The notes under the pieces are model-generated. The model was given only the letters and a program-made list of their open reading frames with translations, was not told the DNA's origin and did not search any database. DNA of 64,000 nt, from positions 62,001 through 126,000 of the forward strand of contig NZ_SRYZ01000004.1 of assembly GCF_004793475.1 (NCBI RefSeq), in the 5' to 3' direction. The number at the start of each line of letters is the position of its first letter. Position 1 is the stretch's first letter. This document shows positions 16,534-25,675 of the stretch, piece after piece. The DNA is from Bacteroides muris (ex Afrizal et al. 2022) (GTDB lineage: Bacteria > Bacteroidota > Bacteroidia > Bacteroidales > Bacteroidaceae). The translations under genes were made by a program, and so were the position numbers.

Positions 16534-16658
16534 GTCTTTGAGAACCTAGGAAATTTTCAAGATACACAAGAATGGCACAGACGATTCCTACGCTGGTTTC
16601 GGCGTGGGTCTGCTGTCTGTTCATTGGTGTATCGGGTTTTCCTAGGACCTTCAAAGAC
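16534..16658 (+). other. 125-base long imperfect hairpin upstream of the BACON gene
   Basis: GTCTTTGA (16534-16541) pairs with TCAAAGAC (16651-16658), CCTAGGAAA with TTTTCCTAGG, GATACAC with GTGTATC, and inner GGCACAGAC / GTCTGCTGTC and CTACGC / GCGTGG segments continue to a loop near 16594-16602. The stem thus runs almost the full length. It begins about 200 bases before the BACON start codon. It could be a folded leader RNA, an attenuator or a small mobile-element remnant. Confidence 0.55.
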
Positions 16659-16732
16659 GATGAATAGCACGCAGTTCCACGCTGTCTTTTTTTATATTCT
16701 CGGAGGAACGCGAGGACTAATATTATCTGGTT

Positions 16733-19270
16733 ATGATTCTATTTAAAGTGAATTCTAAAAGTTCCATCTATGTGCGTTTGTTGTACTCAATGGCAGTCTT
16801 GTGCCTGTTGACCGCTTTGAGTAGTTGTTCGAATGATGATACTCCGGCAGAGATTATCCCTAATCCTGATAGTGAAATTTACTTTACCAAAAGCTTGAAT
16901 TTCGCTTCGGATAGTGGCGAAGCGATTCTTTCTTTTACAACCAATAAAGATTGGTCGATAGATGTTTCACAGTCAGGCGGTAATGTCAGCTGGTGTACGG
17001 TGTTCCCCAATAAGGGAAAAGCCGGAGAAAATCAAGTCTTAGTTAAAGTAATAAGAAATGAAGGAGTCGATGACCGTAATGTGGTACTGAACCTGACAGC
17101 CGGTGATTTGACTAAGAGTATCGTAGTAACGCAGAAACAGAAAGATGCCATCACTCTGACTACTGCAAAGTTTGAAGTAGATAAGAATGGAGGAGAAATC
17201 CAGGTAGAGGTAAAAGCAAATGTTACTTATGAAGTTGTTATTCCAGAGCAATATCAAAGTTGGATTCATGAAAGTTCTGGTTCCGGGCAAATAATTATGG
17301 GCAACAAAGGATATAATCAAATGCTCGAATCTGCTACAAGAACCAACATGGATAGAACTGTGCGGAAGTTTTATATCAGCAAGAGCGAGGAATATGACAA
17401 GCGTGAAGGAGAAATCATCTTCCGAAGCGGTGAATTGGAGGAAGTTTTGAAGGTGTATCAGATAGGAGGCGGCATCGTATTGCTGAGTAAGAATGAATAT
17501 ATTGTTTCTGATAAAGGGGAACAAATTGCAGTAGAACTAAACAGTAATTTTGACTTTGATGTGAAAATGCCGCAGGTAGATTGGATTACCGCAACCGTAA
17601 CGAGAAGTGTTTCCAGCCATACGCTTTATTATACTGTTACTCCTAATGAGACTTATGACAAGAGGGAGGCCGAAATTATCTATTATGATAGGAATGATAA
17701 ATCTGTGGCAGATACGTTGAAGATTGTTCAGGTGCAGAAGGATGCGATATTGCTGTCGCAGAAAGAATATTCAGTAGGAATGGAAGGTGGTACTATTCGG
17801 ATAGAAATAAAAGCCAATGTTGCCTATGAAACTTTTATTCCTGAACAATATCGGGGTTGGATTCATAAAGGAACTTCTACTCGTGGGCTTTCTACCTCTA
17901 ATCTTTCGTTCATTATTGATAAAAATAACGAGTACAATAAACGTGAAGGAGAAATCATTTTTCAAAATGGTAAACAGAAAGAGGTTTTAAAAGTATGTCA
18001 AGCTGAAAGGGCTTTTTTGGATTTGATTAAAAATGAATATACAATATCTGATGAAGGCGGACGAATTGCAGTAGAGCTAAATAGTAACTTTGACTTTGAT
18101 GTGAGAATGCCACAAGTGGATTGGATTACTGTAACCACAACAAGAAGCGTTTCCACCCATACACTTTATTATATGATTGCCCCAAATGAAGCTTATAATA
18201 AAAGAGAGGCTAAAATCATCTATTACAATAGAAATAATGAAGGTTTAGCGGATACATTGAATGTTGTCCAACAGGGAAAATCAGTTTTGGAATTGACATT
18301 AGAAACGGCTGGTTCCTTAAAAAGAAAAATGGAAATATTGAATATTGATTATTTAAAGGTTAAAAAAATTGTTCTTGAAGGTGATATTAACGGATCTGAT
18401 ATCAGGCTGATTAGGGAAATGGCTGGTGTGAATTATATAGAGAAGGAAACAAATGGTGTTCTTGAATATTTAGATCTCACTAATGTTAATATAGTGGAAG
18501 GAGGCGAAATATATTGCTATCCTGATTCTTATAAACCAGGGACTCTTGATAAATATGAGGATTGCTATACTAAAAATAATGTTATTGGGAATTGTATGTT
18601 TCGTAAATGTAAATCTCTTAAAAAAGTATTATTGCCTTATTCTTGTGTAAAGATAGAAAATGAATCTTTTGCTTATTGTAAAAATCTTATTGAGGTTAAA
18701 CTATTTGACAATGTAGCGACTATTGGAGGATTTTGTTTTTATTCATGTTCTCTTCTACAGAAAATAAATTTACCGAATTCTATTAAGATGATTGGTGATT
18801 CTACATTTAGTAATGGTTCTACATTTAGTGGTTGTTCTTCTTTAGAATCTATTGATTTGCCGGATAAAATTACTTGCATACATGCAAATTCATTTAGCTA
18901 TTGTTCTTCTTTGAAAGAAATAGTGATACCGAAATCAGTAACATATATTGAAGGATATGCTTTCGCATATTGTTCAAATTTAAAATCAATTATTGTTTCT
19001 GATAGTGTTACGGGATTTCCAGAAACTACATTTTATGATTGTACTTCCTTGGAAAAAATCATATTTGGTACTGGATTAAAAACGGGTGGGGTATTTTGGG
19101 ACAGTAAATATATTAAGGAAATACATTGTAGGTCAACTATTCCTCCTTCAATAATCGGTTTTAATAATGAGGTTTATAATAATGCAACATTGTATGTCCC
19201 TAAGGGGTGCAATGAAGCATACCATACAGCAATAATGTGGAGAGAGTTCAAAACTATAGTTGAGGAATGA
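16733..19270 (+). CDS. BACON-domain / leucine-rich-repeat surface lipoprotein
   Basis: Predicted outer-membrane lipoprotein, 845 residues, with lipobox LSSC (Cys32). Residues about 44-540 contain five BACON-like beta-sandwich domains. Domains 2-3 and 4-5 are a duplicated pair: IPEQYQSWIHES versus IPEQYRGWIHKG, and NSNFDFDVKMPQVDWITATV versus NSNFDFDVRMPQVDWITVTT. The C-terminal 300 residues are BspA-type LRR_5 repeats (FRKCKSLKKVLLP, FAYCKNLIEVKL, FSGCSSLESIDLP, FAYCSNLKSIIV). BACON domains are generally taken as carbohydrate- or mucin-binding and BspA repeats as adhesive, so an adhesin is likely. The LRR part is clearly more AT-rich than neighbouring genes, suggesting separate origin. No PUL enzyme is adjacent. 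Confidence 0.85.
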   Translation: MILFKVNSKSSIYVRLLYSMAVLCLLTALSSCSNDDTPAEIIPNPDSEIYFTKSLNFASDSGEAILSFTTNKDWSIDVSQSGGNVSWCTVFPNKGKAGENQVLVKVIRNEGVDDRNVVLNLTAGDLTKSIVVTQKQKDAITLTTAKFEVDKNGGEIQVEVKANVTYEVVIPEQYQSWIHESSGSGQIIMGNKGYNQMLESATRTNMDRTVRKFYISKSEEYDKREGEIIFRSGELEEVLKVYQIGGGIVLLSKNEYIVSDKGEQIAVELNSNFDFDVKMPQVDWITATVTRSVSSHTLYYTVTPNETYDKREAEIIYYDRNDKSVADTLKIVQVQKDAILLSQKEYSVGMEGGTIRIEIKANVAYETFIPEQYRGWIHKGTSTRGLSTSNLSFIIDKNNEYNKREGEIIFQNGKQKEVLKVCQAERAFLDLIKNEYTISDEGGRIAVELNSNFDFDVRMPQVDWITVTTTRSVSTHTLYYMIAPNEAYNKREAKIIYYNRNNEGLADTLNVVQQGKSVLELTLETAGSLKRKMEILNIDYLKVKKIVLEGDINGSDIRLIREMAGVNYIEKETNGVLEYLDLTNVNIVEGGEIYCYPDSYKPGTLDKYEDCYTKNNVIGNCMFRKCKSLKKVLLPYSCVKIENESFAYCKNLIEVKLFDNVATIGGFCFYSCSLLQKINLPNSIKMIGDSTFSNGSTFSGCSSLESIDLPDKITCIHANSFSYCSSLKEIVIPKSVTYIEGYAFAYCSNLKSIIVSDSVTGFPETTFYDCTSLEKIIFGTGLKTGGVFWDSKYIKEIHCRSTIPPSIIGFNNEVYNNATLYVPKGCNEAYHTAIMWREFKTIVEE

Positions 19271-19306
19271 ATTGATAATTTGTTGTACTATCAAAAGGCG
19301 TACTAT

Positions 19307-19843
19307 ATGGGAATAATATCTTTAATAATTTCGATTATCTCTATAAGCATATCGGCTATTGTCACCGGAATTCCATTTTATTGCAAATATATAGAAAAGA
19401 AAACAAAAATAGCATTGATTGCTTGTGATGGAATAATCAGGGATGATATGATACGTATTGTGGTTACCTATGTAAATAAGAACTGGCAAAATGCAGTAAT
19501 AACCAATAGCCATATTGCCCTTTGCCATCCTAAGTTATTAAATGAGTTTACGAAATTGAATCATGCATATAGTTGTAAGCCATTTAATCCGGTTGCGATA
19601 ACGGAGAAAATGCATGCCTCTATTGAACTTGAATATTCTTTATCAGAGTTGAAAGAAGTGGATTTGGAGAATGCAGATGTATATGTACATACTGAATATA
19701 TAGATTCTCAAGGCCAGAGGCTGTTTGATAATCATAGGATAGGAAACCTGTGCATGAGTGGAATAAGTACTAAGATGGTCTTAATAGAGTCTACTATGTA
19801 TGAGTTACAAGGAAGAAGCATTTTAATGTCTATGAAACTTTAG
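19307..19843 (+). CDS. small single-pass membrane protein, unknown function
   Basis: Unrecognised 178-residue protein. One hydrophobic helix at the N-terminus (MGIISLIISIISISISAIV) anchors a soluble domain with beta-rich segments (IRIVVTYVNKNWQNAVITNS, ASIELEYSLSELKEVD, ADVYVHTEYIDSQGQ). I chose the ATG at 19307 because AAAAGG lies just upstream; the frame can be extended to a TTG at 19280. It follows the BACON/LRR gene by about 36 bases, shares its AT-rich composition and was probably acquired with it. A terminator follows. Confidence 0.6.
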   Translation: MGIISLIISIISISISAIVTGIPFYCKYIEKKTKIALIACDGIIRDDMIRIVVTYVNKNWQNAVITNSHIALCHPKLLNEFTKLNHAYSCKPFNPVAITEKMHASIELEYSLSELKEVDLENADVYVHTEYIDSQGQRLFDNHRIGNLCMSGISTKMVLIESTMYELQGRSILMSMKL

Positions 19844-19848
19844 TTGTT

Positions 19849-19890
19849 GGCGTGAGCAGGAAGCATCACTTCCTGCTCACGCCCTTTCTC
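19849..19890 (+). terminator. terminator between convergent genes
   Basis: Perfect 15-bp stem GGCGTGAGCAGGAAG (19849-19863) / CTTCCTGCTCACGCC (19869-19883), 5-base loop, then CTTTCTC. It serves the plus-strand membrane-protein gene and perhaps also the converging ATPase gene. Confidence 0.75.
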
Positions 19891-19894
19891 ACAT

Positions 19895-21022
19895 TTAGCA
19901 ATACTCCCTTCTGAACCAAAGCTCGAATATAGGGTCGGAGAAAGCATACTTGTTTCCTTCTTTCTCAATGAAATCACGTTCTGTCAGCATACGCTTGTTG
20001 CGTGTGATGGTCTGTGCACTGCCCAATTCATATTTCCGCACTACGGGGATGGAGTTGAAGCGGTATTCACCATCGGCTACAGCACGAAGCATGGCAGTTT
20101 GGGCAGCAGTCAGGTTCTCGGTGTCGTTCATGAACATAGGCATGTTGGTGTCTATCAGTTGGCGGGTACGGATTTCGATAATCTCATCTGTCACTTTTTC
20201 AGACGTACCGCTCCAGATGAAATAGCACAACTGTTGCAAATACCACGAATGGCATTTCACGATGTCGCACAGTTGTTCTGCTTGCTGTTCGCTGATTTCT
20301 TTGTTCGTCCGGTGGAAGGCATTGACGATGAAGGGTACCCATTCCTCTTTCTTTATCTTTTGCAGGAACAGTACTTGTCCGAAGCGGTAGAAGGGGCTAG
20401 AAGAATTGTTGAAGATGTCCATCATCATATGCCGCTTGCTTCCGTAAAAGCAATAGGAAACTTGTTGCTGCTTCTGCCAGGCAGAGCGCATTTTTCCCTC
20501 CATACTTTTGTAGCCGGGTAGTAGTGCCAGTTGTTGGAACTCGTCGATGCAGACAATCAGGTGTATGCCTTTGGCAGCTGCTATCTTTTCGGGTAGTTCC
20601 AGTATCTCCATGACACTTTTTTCTTCCAGTTCCAATTTCAAGTCAAAGGAGAGGGTATCGGTTGGGTCGCTCTTCAATGTGATACTGGGAGAAACGGCTT
20701 TAAGAAACTGTTTCACATCTTCAAGCCTCTTTTCAAGGGTGGAGGCGGCGCAAGAAATGACTTCTCGCGCAAAGATGCGGTAGAATTCAGCTTCCGTCTT
20801 GATGCTGAATGCATCAATGAAGCAGACACGGATATGCTTGTCTTCTTGTGTCAGTTCGTCCATAGCTACTTTTACAAGCGACGATTTTCCCCATCGGCGC
20901 GGTGAAATAAGCATTACGTTGATGCCCGATTCAAGCAATTCTTTCAGTTGCTTTCGTTCTTCTACCCGATTGACGAAACTTTCTTTATCAACCAGTGTGC
21001 CGTATTGAAAAGGTGATTTCAT
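19895..21022 (-). CDS. ATP-binding protein, archaeal-ATPase (AAA) type
   Basis: Cytoplasmic 375-residue ATPase of the ATPase_2/Arch_ATPase group. It opens with MKSPFQYGTLVDKESFVNR, followed by Walker A SPRRWGKSS (residues 40-48), Walker B LIVCIDEFQQ (about 155-164) and a sensor FYGSKRHMM. A C-terminal winged-helix-like domain (LTAAQTAMLRAVADGE..IPVVRKYELGSAQTITRNKRML) ends LWFRREYC. Such stand-alone ATPases are common and variable in Bacteroides and their role is unknown. It is not closely related to the DUF4143 ATPase at 14635. The upstream region has two palindromes and a -7 box. Confidence 0.82.
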   Translation of the reverse strand: MKSPFQYGTLVDKESFVNRVEERKQLKELLESGINVMLISPRRWGKSSLVKVAMDELTQEDKHIRVCFIDAFSIKTEAEFYRIFAREVISCAASTLEKRLEDVKQFLKAVSPSITLKSDPTDTLSFDLKLELEEKSVMEILELPEKIAAAKGIHLIVCIDEFQQLALLPGYKSMEGKMRSAWQKQQQVSYCFYGSKRHMMMDIFNNSSSPFYRFGQVLFLQKIKKEEWVPFIVNAFHRTNKEISEQQAEQLCDIVKCHSWYLQQLCYFIWSGTSEKVTDEIIEIRTRQLIDTNMPMFMNDTENLTAAQTAMLRAVADGEYRFNSIPVVRKYELGSAQTITRNKRMLTERDFIEKEGNKYAFSDPIFELWFRREYC

Positions 21023-21047
21023 AAGCTTTCTGTTCTTGATTTAATGA

Positions 21048-21092
21048 CAAATATACAAATTATACATCAATGTATAATACATCTATGTATAA
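21048..21092 (-). promoter_or_regulatory. -7 box with tandem palindromic operators for the ATPase
   Basis: CAAATATA (21048-21055) reads TATATTTG on the minus strand. Just upstream lie the perfect palindrome TTATACATCAATGTATAA apart from its 2-base centre (21060-21077) and a second, ATACATCTATGTAT (21077-21090), centred 15 bases away. The pair covers the expected -33 region, suggesting a repressor site. Confidence 0.55.
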
Positions 21093-21105
21093 TTTTGTTT
21101 GAGCA

Positions 21106-21179
21106 CATGTGCAAAAACACCCACTTTTTGCACATGAAACGGAGAACGTGAGCAAAAAAGCCTTATTTTTGCTCACGTT
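21106..21179. repeat. two related tandem hairpins
   Basis: CATGTGCAAAAA / TTTTTGCACATG (21106-21117 with 21125-21136, 12 bp) and AACGTGAGCAAAAA / TTTTTGCTCACGTT (21145-21158 with 21166-21179, 14 bp) are perfect hairpins with 7-base loops, spaced 41 bases apart and sharing a GCAAAAA core. They lie in the divergent gap between the ATPase and esterase genes. Confidence 0.65.
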
Positions 21180-21215
21180 ATTGATTCCGAGTATAGTATT
21201 AAACACAAATATACT

Positions 21216-22637
21216 ATGAAAAGTAAGACTCTTGCATTGATTCTATTATGCTGCGCCGCCTCGCTGGGCGCTAAAGTAAAACTGCCTGCACTGGTAGGCG
21301 ACAACATGATACTCCAGCAGCAGACTGAAGTGAAACTGTGGGGAACGGCTGCACCGAAAGCCGAAGTACGCGTCACGCCTTCGTGGAACGGACAAACCTC
21401 CACTTGCCGTGCCGATAAAGACGGACGTTGGCTGCTTGCCGTGAAAACTCCGGCAGCAGGATACACGCCTTATGAGATAACCTTTGATGACGGAGAAAAA
21501 ACTACGTTGAAGAATATCCTAATCGGTGAAGTATGGCTTGCTTCCGGCCAGAGCAATATGGAAATGCCCCTGAAAGGTTTTGCCGGCTGTTGCATCATGA
21601 ACGGAGCGGATGACATCATAGCTTCTGCCGAGAACAAGGGGGTGCATATGTTCACCGTTCCCAAGCACCAGACTTATGAACCACAAACCGACTGCAAAGG
21701 TAGCTGGAACATATCTTCCATAGAAACCGCACCTGATTTCAGTGCGACGGCCTACTATTTTGCCACTTCGTTGAGCCGTGCTCTCCGGATTCCGGTCGGC
21801 ATCATCTGTAGCGCTTACGGTGGAGCCACTGTAGAAGGTTGGATAAGCCGTGAACTGCTGGAAAACTATCCAGACATATCTCTCAACCCCGATTCCATCG
21901 AACGCCTGCATCCCATGCACCGCCCCATGCTGATGTACAATGCCATGCTGAAGCCGCTTCAGAACTATACCATCAAAGGGTTCATCTGGTATCAAGGCGA
22001 GTCTAACGTAGGCCGTCATGAAACATACGCCGAGCGTCTGGCCGATATGGTGCAGCTGTGGCGCAAAGAATGGGGACTGGGCGAATTGCCTTTCTACTTT
22101 GCCGAAATAGCGCCGTACGCCTATGGAGGTATCCAGCAAGAGAAAGCTGCTTACCTACGTGAAGCGCAATTCCGTGCCCAAAGCCTGATTCCGAACAGTG
22201 CCATGATTTCTACAAACGACCTTGTAGAGCCTTATGAGATATACAATATCCATCCCCGCAACAAGACGAAGGTGGGCCAACGTTTGAGTTATCTGGCATT
22301 GAACCTCACCTATGGATTGAAGCAGATACACTGTTTCGGCCCACAATATAAGTCATGGACCGCTAAAGGCAGTGAAGCATGGGTTTCCTTCGACCATTTG
22401 GAAATGGGTATCTGTCGCAACTATGACCTTCGCGGTTTCGAAGTGGCGGGTGAGGACCGTGTGTTCCATCCTGCCGACAAAGTATGGCTGCACTGGCAGA
22501 CGAATGAGGTCGTGATTTCTTCGGAGAAGGTGTCCCGTCCTGTTGCCGTGCGCTATTGTTTCCATGATTTCCAGATTGGTACGATGATCGGTGGGAATGA
22601 ATTGCCTACCATTCCGTTCCGTACGGATAATTGGTGA
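21216..22637 (+). CDS. sialate O-acetylesterase-like carbohydrate esterase
   Basis: Exported SGNH-type esterase (SASA/DUF303 family), 473 residues, expected to remove O-acetyl groups from sialic acid or from plant polysaccharides. A signal peptide (MKSKTLALILLCCAASLGA) precedes a beta-sandwich (residues 22-100) and the catalytic domain. Nucleophile Ser113 is in SGQSNMEMP, the block-III-like motif is FIWYQGESNVG, and the probable Asp/His pair lies around NIHPRNKTKVGQR. It is divergent from the GH9 gene and close to a PUL, so acetyl-polysaccharide deacetylation is the better guess. Confidence 0.85.
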   Translation: MKSKTLALILLCCAASLGAKVKLPALVGDNMILQQQTEVKLWGTAAPKAEVRVTPSWNGQTSTCRADKDGRWLLAVKTPAAGYTPYEITFDDGEKTTLKNILIGEVWLASGQSNMEMPLKGFAGCCIMNGADDIIASAENKGVHMFTVPKHQTYEPQTDCKGSWNISSIETAPDFSATAYYFATSLSRALRIPVGIICSAYGGATVEGWISRELLENYPDISLNPDSIERLHPMHRPMLMYNAMLKPLQNYTIKGFIWYQGESNVGRHETYAERLADMVQLWRKEWGLGELPFYFAEIAPYAYGGIQQEKAAYLREAQFRAQSLIPNSAMISTNDLVEPYEIYNIHPRNKTKVGQRLSYLALNLTYGLKQIHCFGPQYKSWTAKGSEAWVSFDHLEMGICRNYDLRGFEVAGEDRVFHPADKVWLHWQTNEVVISSEKVSRPVAVRYCFHDFQIGTMIGGNELPTIPFRTDNW

Positions 22638-22681
22638 AAGAGTGAAAAGTATATAAACACTTTCATTATACTATAATATTG

Positions 22682-22748
22682 GGCGCGGGTTACGCGGAAT
22701 CCACGGATGCAGTAAACTAAATCCGTGAAATCCGTGTAATCCGCGCCT
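22682..22748. repeat. GCGCGGGTTACGCGGA-type intergenic repeat
   Basis: Begins GGCGCGGGTTACGCGGA and ends with TCCGTGTAATCCGCGCC, an imperfect inverted repeat with internal ATCCGTG words. A related, more decayed copy is at 5686-5743. It lies between the convergent esterase and GH9 genes. Confidence 0.6.
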
Positions 22749-22761
22749 AAAAGAAAATATC

Positions 22762-22784
22762 CAGAGGGTTTTGTTCCCCCTCTG
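22762..22784 (-). terminator. terminator of the first GH9 gene
   Basis: Seven-bp stem CAGAGGG / CCCTCTG with a 9-base loop. On the minus strand it is followed by GATATTTTCTTTT. Confidence 0.6.
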
Positions 22785-22790
22785 TCTTTC

Positions 22791-25325
22791 TTATTGTTTC
22801 AGCAACTGTTCTGCTGCAAGTACCAGGAACATATAGTGGGACGAACCTCCTCCCAACACATACTCAGTTTGTTGCCAGAGGAACGGGAACGTGAGGAGTT
22901 CCGGGAAGTCGGGACGGATAAGCGCCGTACCGGAAATGACTCCACCGGGAATGTACGACCAGTCTGCGCGGTTCAGTCCGTAGCCTACAGTGGCTGATTG
23001 TGCGCCGACACCCGAGGCGAAGGAAGCCTGGTTGGAGCCCGGGTGGCATCCGAGAATGAAGTTGAGGGCATTGAATACCGGTGCTTTCGGGAATATTTCC
23101 GGATAGGCGGTTGTCAGGAAGTAGTGCTGGAAGCCGAAACGCTGTATATCCCAGCCTGCACCCCAGATGTTCGGACGGTAGGGAACGCCATAGGGAGTCT
23201 CCTGCACTTGCTTGTCCAGTTCTTGTTTGTATCCGGTCAGAGCTTTGCGGAAAGCGGTGGAGAAAGCTTTGGCTTTCTTGTTCTTCATCTGTGCGAACTG
23301 TTTTTCCACACGTGCCGTGTACCAGCCGATGCGGCCTATCTGCTTGGTGATGAGCTCCTGGTTGTCCAGGATGAAGTCCATATAGGGTTGTTCGCCCGTG
23401 GTGAGGTACAGTTCTACGGCTGCCTGCACTTTGGGGAACAAGGCTCTGTTGTTGCCGCTTCCGGTAGACGCATATACTTTGCGGGCAATGTCGAGGCAAT
23501 GCACGCTCAATGTATCATTGAAGCCTTTCAATACACGTGATACGGCAGCAAGTTGGGCAGCTGTCGACAGTTCCCGTCCGGGGTTGTCCTCTGTAAATAT
23601 CCAACGGTCGTCTTCATTACCGATTTTTCCGTCCGTCATGGCGGCGGCATCACCCAGAAGTACGTACTGGCGCAGGTCGTTGCAGATGATTCCCCGGTAG
23701 AGACGTCCCAGTGCCAGATAGCCGTTGACTACCGTAAGGGCGCCGTTCTCTACTTGTTGCAGCAAGTCATTCTTACCGTCGGGCTGGTGGATTTCCGTCA
23801 CACGGTTTATTTGGTCGATGGAAGTCACGTCGAAATCCGGTCGGAAAGCTTCGTAGGCCAATGCCAGGATATAGGATTCTCCGGCTTGGGATTCGATGCG
23901 GAGGTCAAAGTCTCCGGCATCGTGCCAGCCGCCTATGTTCACTCCGGGAACCACTTCACCGGACTTGAACTTGGACAGGCCCTCTTTCTGGTCGTAGCCG
24001 TCGATATGGTTGTGTGCCGGTGCCATCCGGGCATCGTCCATGTGGCAGCAGTCGTGCCATACGCGGTACTTCTCGTTGACGCGCATATGGCACATCTGTA
24101 CGGGAAGGAAATATTCCAGTACGGGTTGCCATACGCCGCGGGCATATACGTCATTGTCGATGCGGAAGATGGGGGACACGGAAGTATCATATTTGATCTT
24201 ATAAAGTCCCGGTTCCTTCACATCCGTGAAGTCCACCTTCAGGTAGTTGTACCTCAGGAACTTTCCCCAGTTGGCAGGAGTGACGTTCTTGACAACCTTT
24301 TCGCCGTCGGCATCGATACGGATGATTTGTGCCGTTTCCTTTCTATTGTCACGTATATCCATTTCGATGACAGCTTCCTTGTCCTGGGCGGGATGATAAC
24401 CTATCTGTGAAGTCTGGATAACCGGCTGATACATCCAGTCGGCCACTACGTTCGGAGTGATAATCCATTTGACGGCGCCTTTGGTGACATCCGGCTTTAT
24501 GTTGCTGCGCAGTACGAACCAGCCGTTGTTGTGGTTCATCCGGCCGTCAAACAGTTGCAGATCACCGCCCAATGATTCGATGGTGACTTTGTTGTAGGGG
24601 TCATCCGGTCGGGAGGTGAACTTGGTTCCTTTGGCGTAAGGTTCGCTGATGATGTCGTCTGCCACAATCGGGCTGTAACCTTTTCCTATCAGTTTGTCCA
24701 TGTCTGCCAGCGATTGCTTGCCGTCATGGTAGTTTCCTGTATGCAGATGGTTGGGTTGGGTTGTCATCAGGGGGGAGTTGGGCTGTTGCGGGAAGATTCC
24801 GCTCTGACCGTCCATAATCCAAGGCTTGCCGAAGAGGGAACCTGGGAAGAATTCGAGGTTGAAGCCCACTTTCCCGATGAATTCCTGGGGAATGGGGCGG
24901 TCCAGGTCTACGGTCACTTCGATGTGCTTACCTTTGCTTTCCACTTTTACCGTATATATAAGGTGGAGGTCCGGGTAAATCATCGGATTGAATCCGGTGA
25001 GGTGGCGTGAAGAGTCGGGATAGCACAGCGTGGCGGTGATGCTGTTGTCGCCGAGCTTCCGGTCGAGCTGTTTCGGTACGGGTTGCCATTGTCCGGGGGT
25101 GGCTTCCAGTCGGATGTCTCCATTCGTTGCCACGCGGTGTCCGTTCATGATGATACATACTCCTCCCTGGTGTCCTTCGGGATAGATGTCATCAAAAGCC
25201 ATGACGTCGACTCCCTGGTTCTTGAAATAACCGGAGGATGTCAGCTTGAAGTCTTGCGCATGCAGCGTACTGCTGCCGCAAAGCAGTGCTAGGACTGATG
25301 CAAACAGGAAATGTTTCTTTCTCAT
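22791..25325 (-). CDS. glycoside hydrolase family 9 enzyme, first copy
   Basis: Exported GH9 glycosidase of 844 residues (family activities: endo- or exo-acting on beta-1,4-glucans and relatives). Signal peptide ends STLHAQ. Residues 25-300 form an uncharacterised beta-rich domain (FKLTSSGYFKNQGVDVMAFD); about 305-400 is the CelD_N Ig-like domain (QTSQIGYHPAQDKEAVIEMD). The catalytic (alpha/alpha)6 domain follows, with GGWHDAGD (Asp469 and Asp472, catalytic base region), LGCHPGSNQASFASGVG and the candidate acid Glu in WQQTEYVLGG. No lipobox, so probably periplasmic. It is downstream of the hybrid regulator on the same strand and paralogous to 38731-41256. Confidence 0.92.
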   Translation of the reverse strand: MRKKHFLFASVLALLCGSSTLHAQDFKLTSSGYFKNQGVDVMAFDDIYPEGHQGGVCIIMNGHRVATNGDIRLEATPGQWQPVPKQLDRKLGDNSITATLCYPDSSRHLTGFNPMIYPDLHLIYTVKVESKGKHIEVTVDLDRPIPQEFIGKVGFNLEFFPGSLFGKPWIMDGQSGIFPQQPNSPLMTTQPNHLHTGNYHDGKQSLADMDKLIGKGYSPIVADDIISEPYAKGTKFTSRPDDPYNKVTIESLGGDLQLFDGRMNHNNGWFVLRSNIKPDVTKGAVKWIITPNVVADWMYQPVIQTSQIGYHPAQDKEAVIEMDIRDNRKETAQIIRIDADGEKVVKNVTPANWGKFLRYNYLKVDFTDVKEPGLYKIKYDTSVSPIFRIDNDVYARGVWQPVLEYFLPVQMCHMRVNEKYRVWHDCCHMDDARMAPAHNHIDGYDQKEGLSKFKSGEVVPGVNIGGWHDAGDFDLRIESQAGESYILALAYEAFRPDFDVTSIDQINRVTEIHQPDGKNDLLQQVENGALTVVNGYLALGRLYRGIICNDLRQYVLLGDAAAMTDGKIGNEDDRWIFTEDNPGRELSTAAQLAAVSRVLKGFNDTLSVHCLDIARKVYASTGSGNNRALFPKVQAAVELYLTTGEQPYMDFILDNQELITKQIGRIGWYTARVEKQFAQMKNKKAKAFSTAFRKALTGYKQELDKQVQETPYGVPYRPNIWGAGWDIQRFGFQHYFLTTAYPEIFPKAPVFNALNFILGCHPGSNQASFASGVGAQSATVGYGLNRADWSYIPGGVISGTALIRPDFPELLTFPFLWQQTEYVLGGGSSHYMFLVLAAEQLLKQ

Positions 25326-25498
25326 AGTATCTATTTTTGAGTTATAGAATTTTCCACTAATATACGGACTAATTGGGAAACAGATGGTTTTTGTTTGTAG
25401 CCAATTACGTTATGGAATGTGTCTTTTGCCTATATTTCGAAGACAAATATTGTGTGGGGGGAACTGACAGATATTGGTCTTGATAAAGCAAGGGCCGG

Positions 25499-25675
25499 AT
25501 GTCCAAAGGTAGTCTCTATTGGAATCAATTGTGCCCTTCTTGTCGGATGAATCTTATTACGGATGCGGAATGCTCTTATGTTTCCAATGAGATTGTTGTC
25601 AACCGGAGTGCTGCTTTAGTAGCGTTGGATGTATTGGGGCAAAATAACGTGACTATTCAGCCTGCTGCTTTATGA
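25499..25675 (+). other. unassigned 58-codon frame in the GH9-regulator gap
   Basis: The 327-base gap 25326-25652 has no clear promoter for GH9. Its plus strand carries an ATG frame (MSKGSLYWNQLCPSC ... VALDVLGQNNVTIQPAAL) that ends inside the regulator's 3' end. I recognise no family. It may be a decayed gene end or chance. Confidence 0.2.

Noticed and set aside
16519..16746. 75-codon frame upstream of the BACON gene
   Set aside because: It covers the long hairpin at 16534-16658, and the apparent codons follow the inverted repeat, not a protein.
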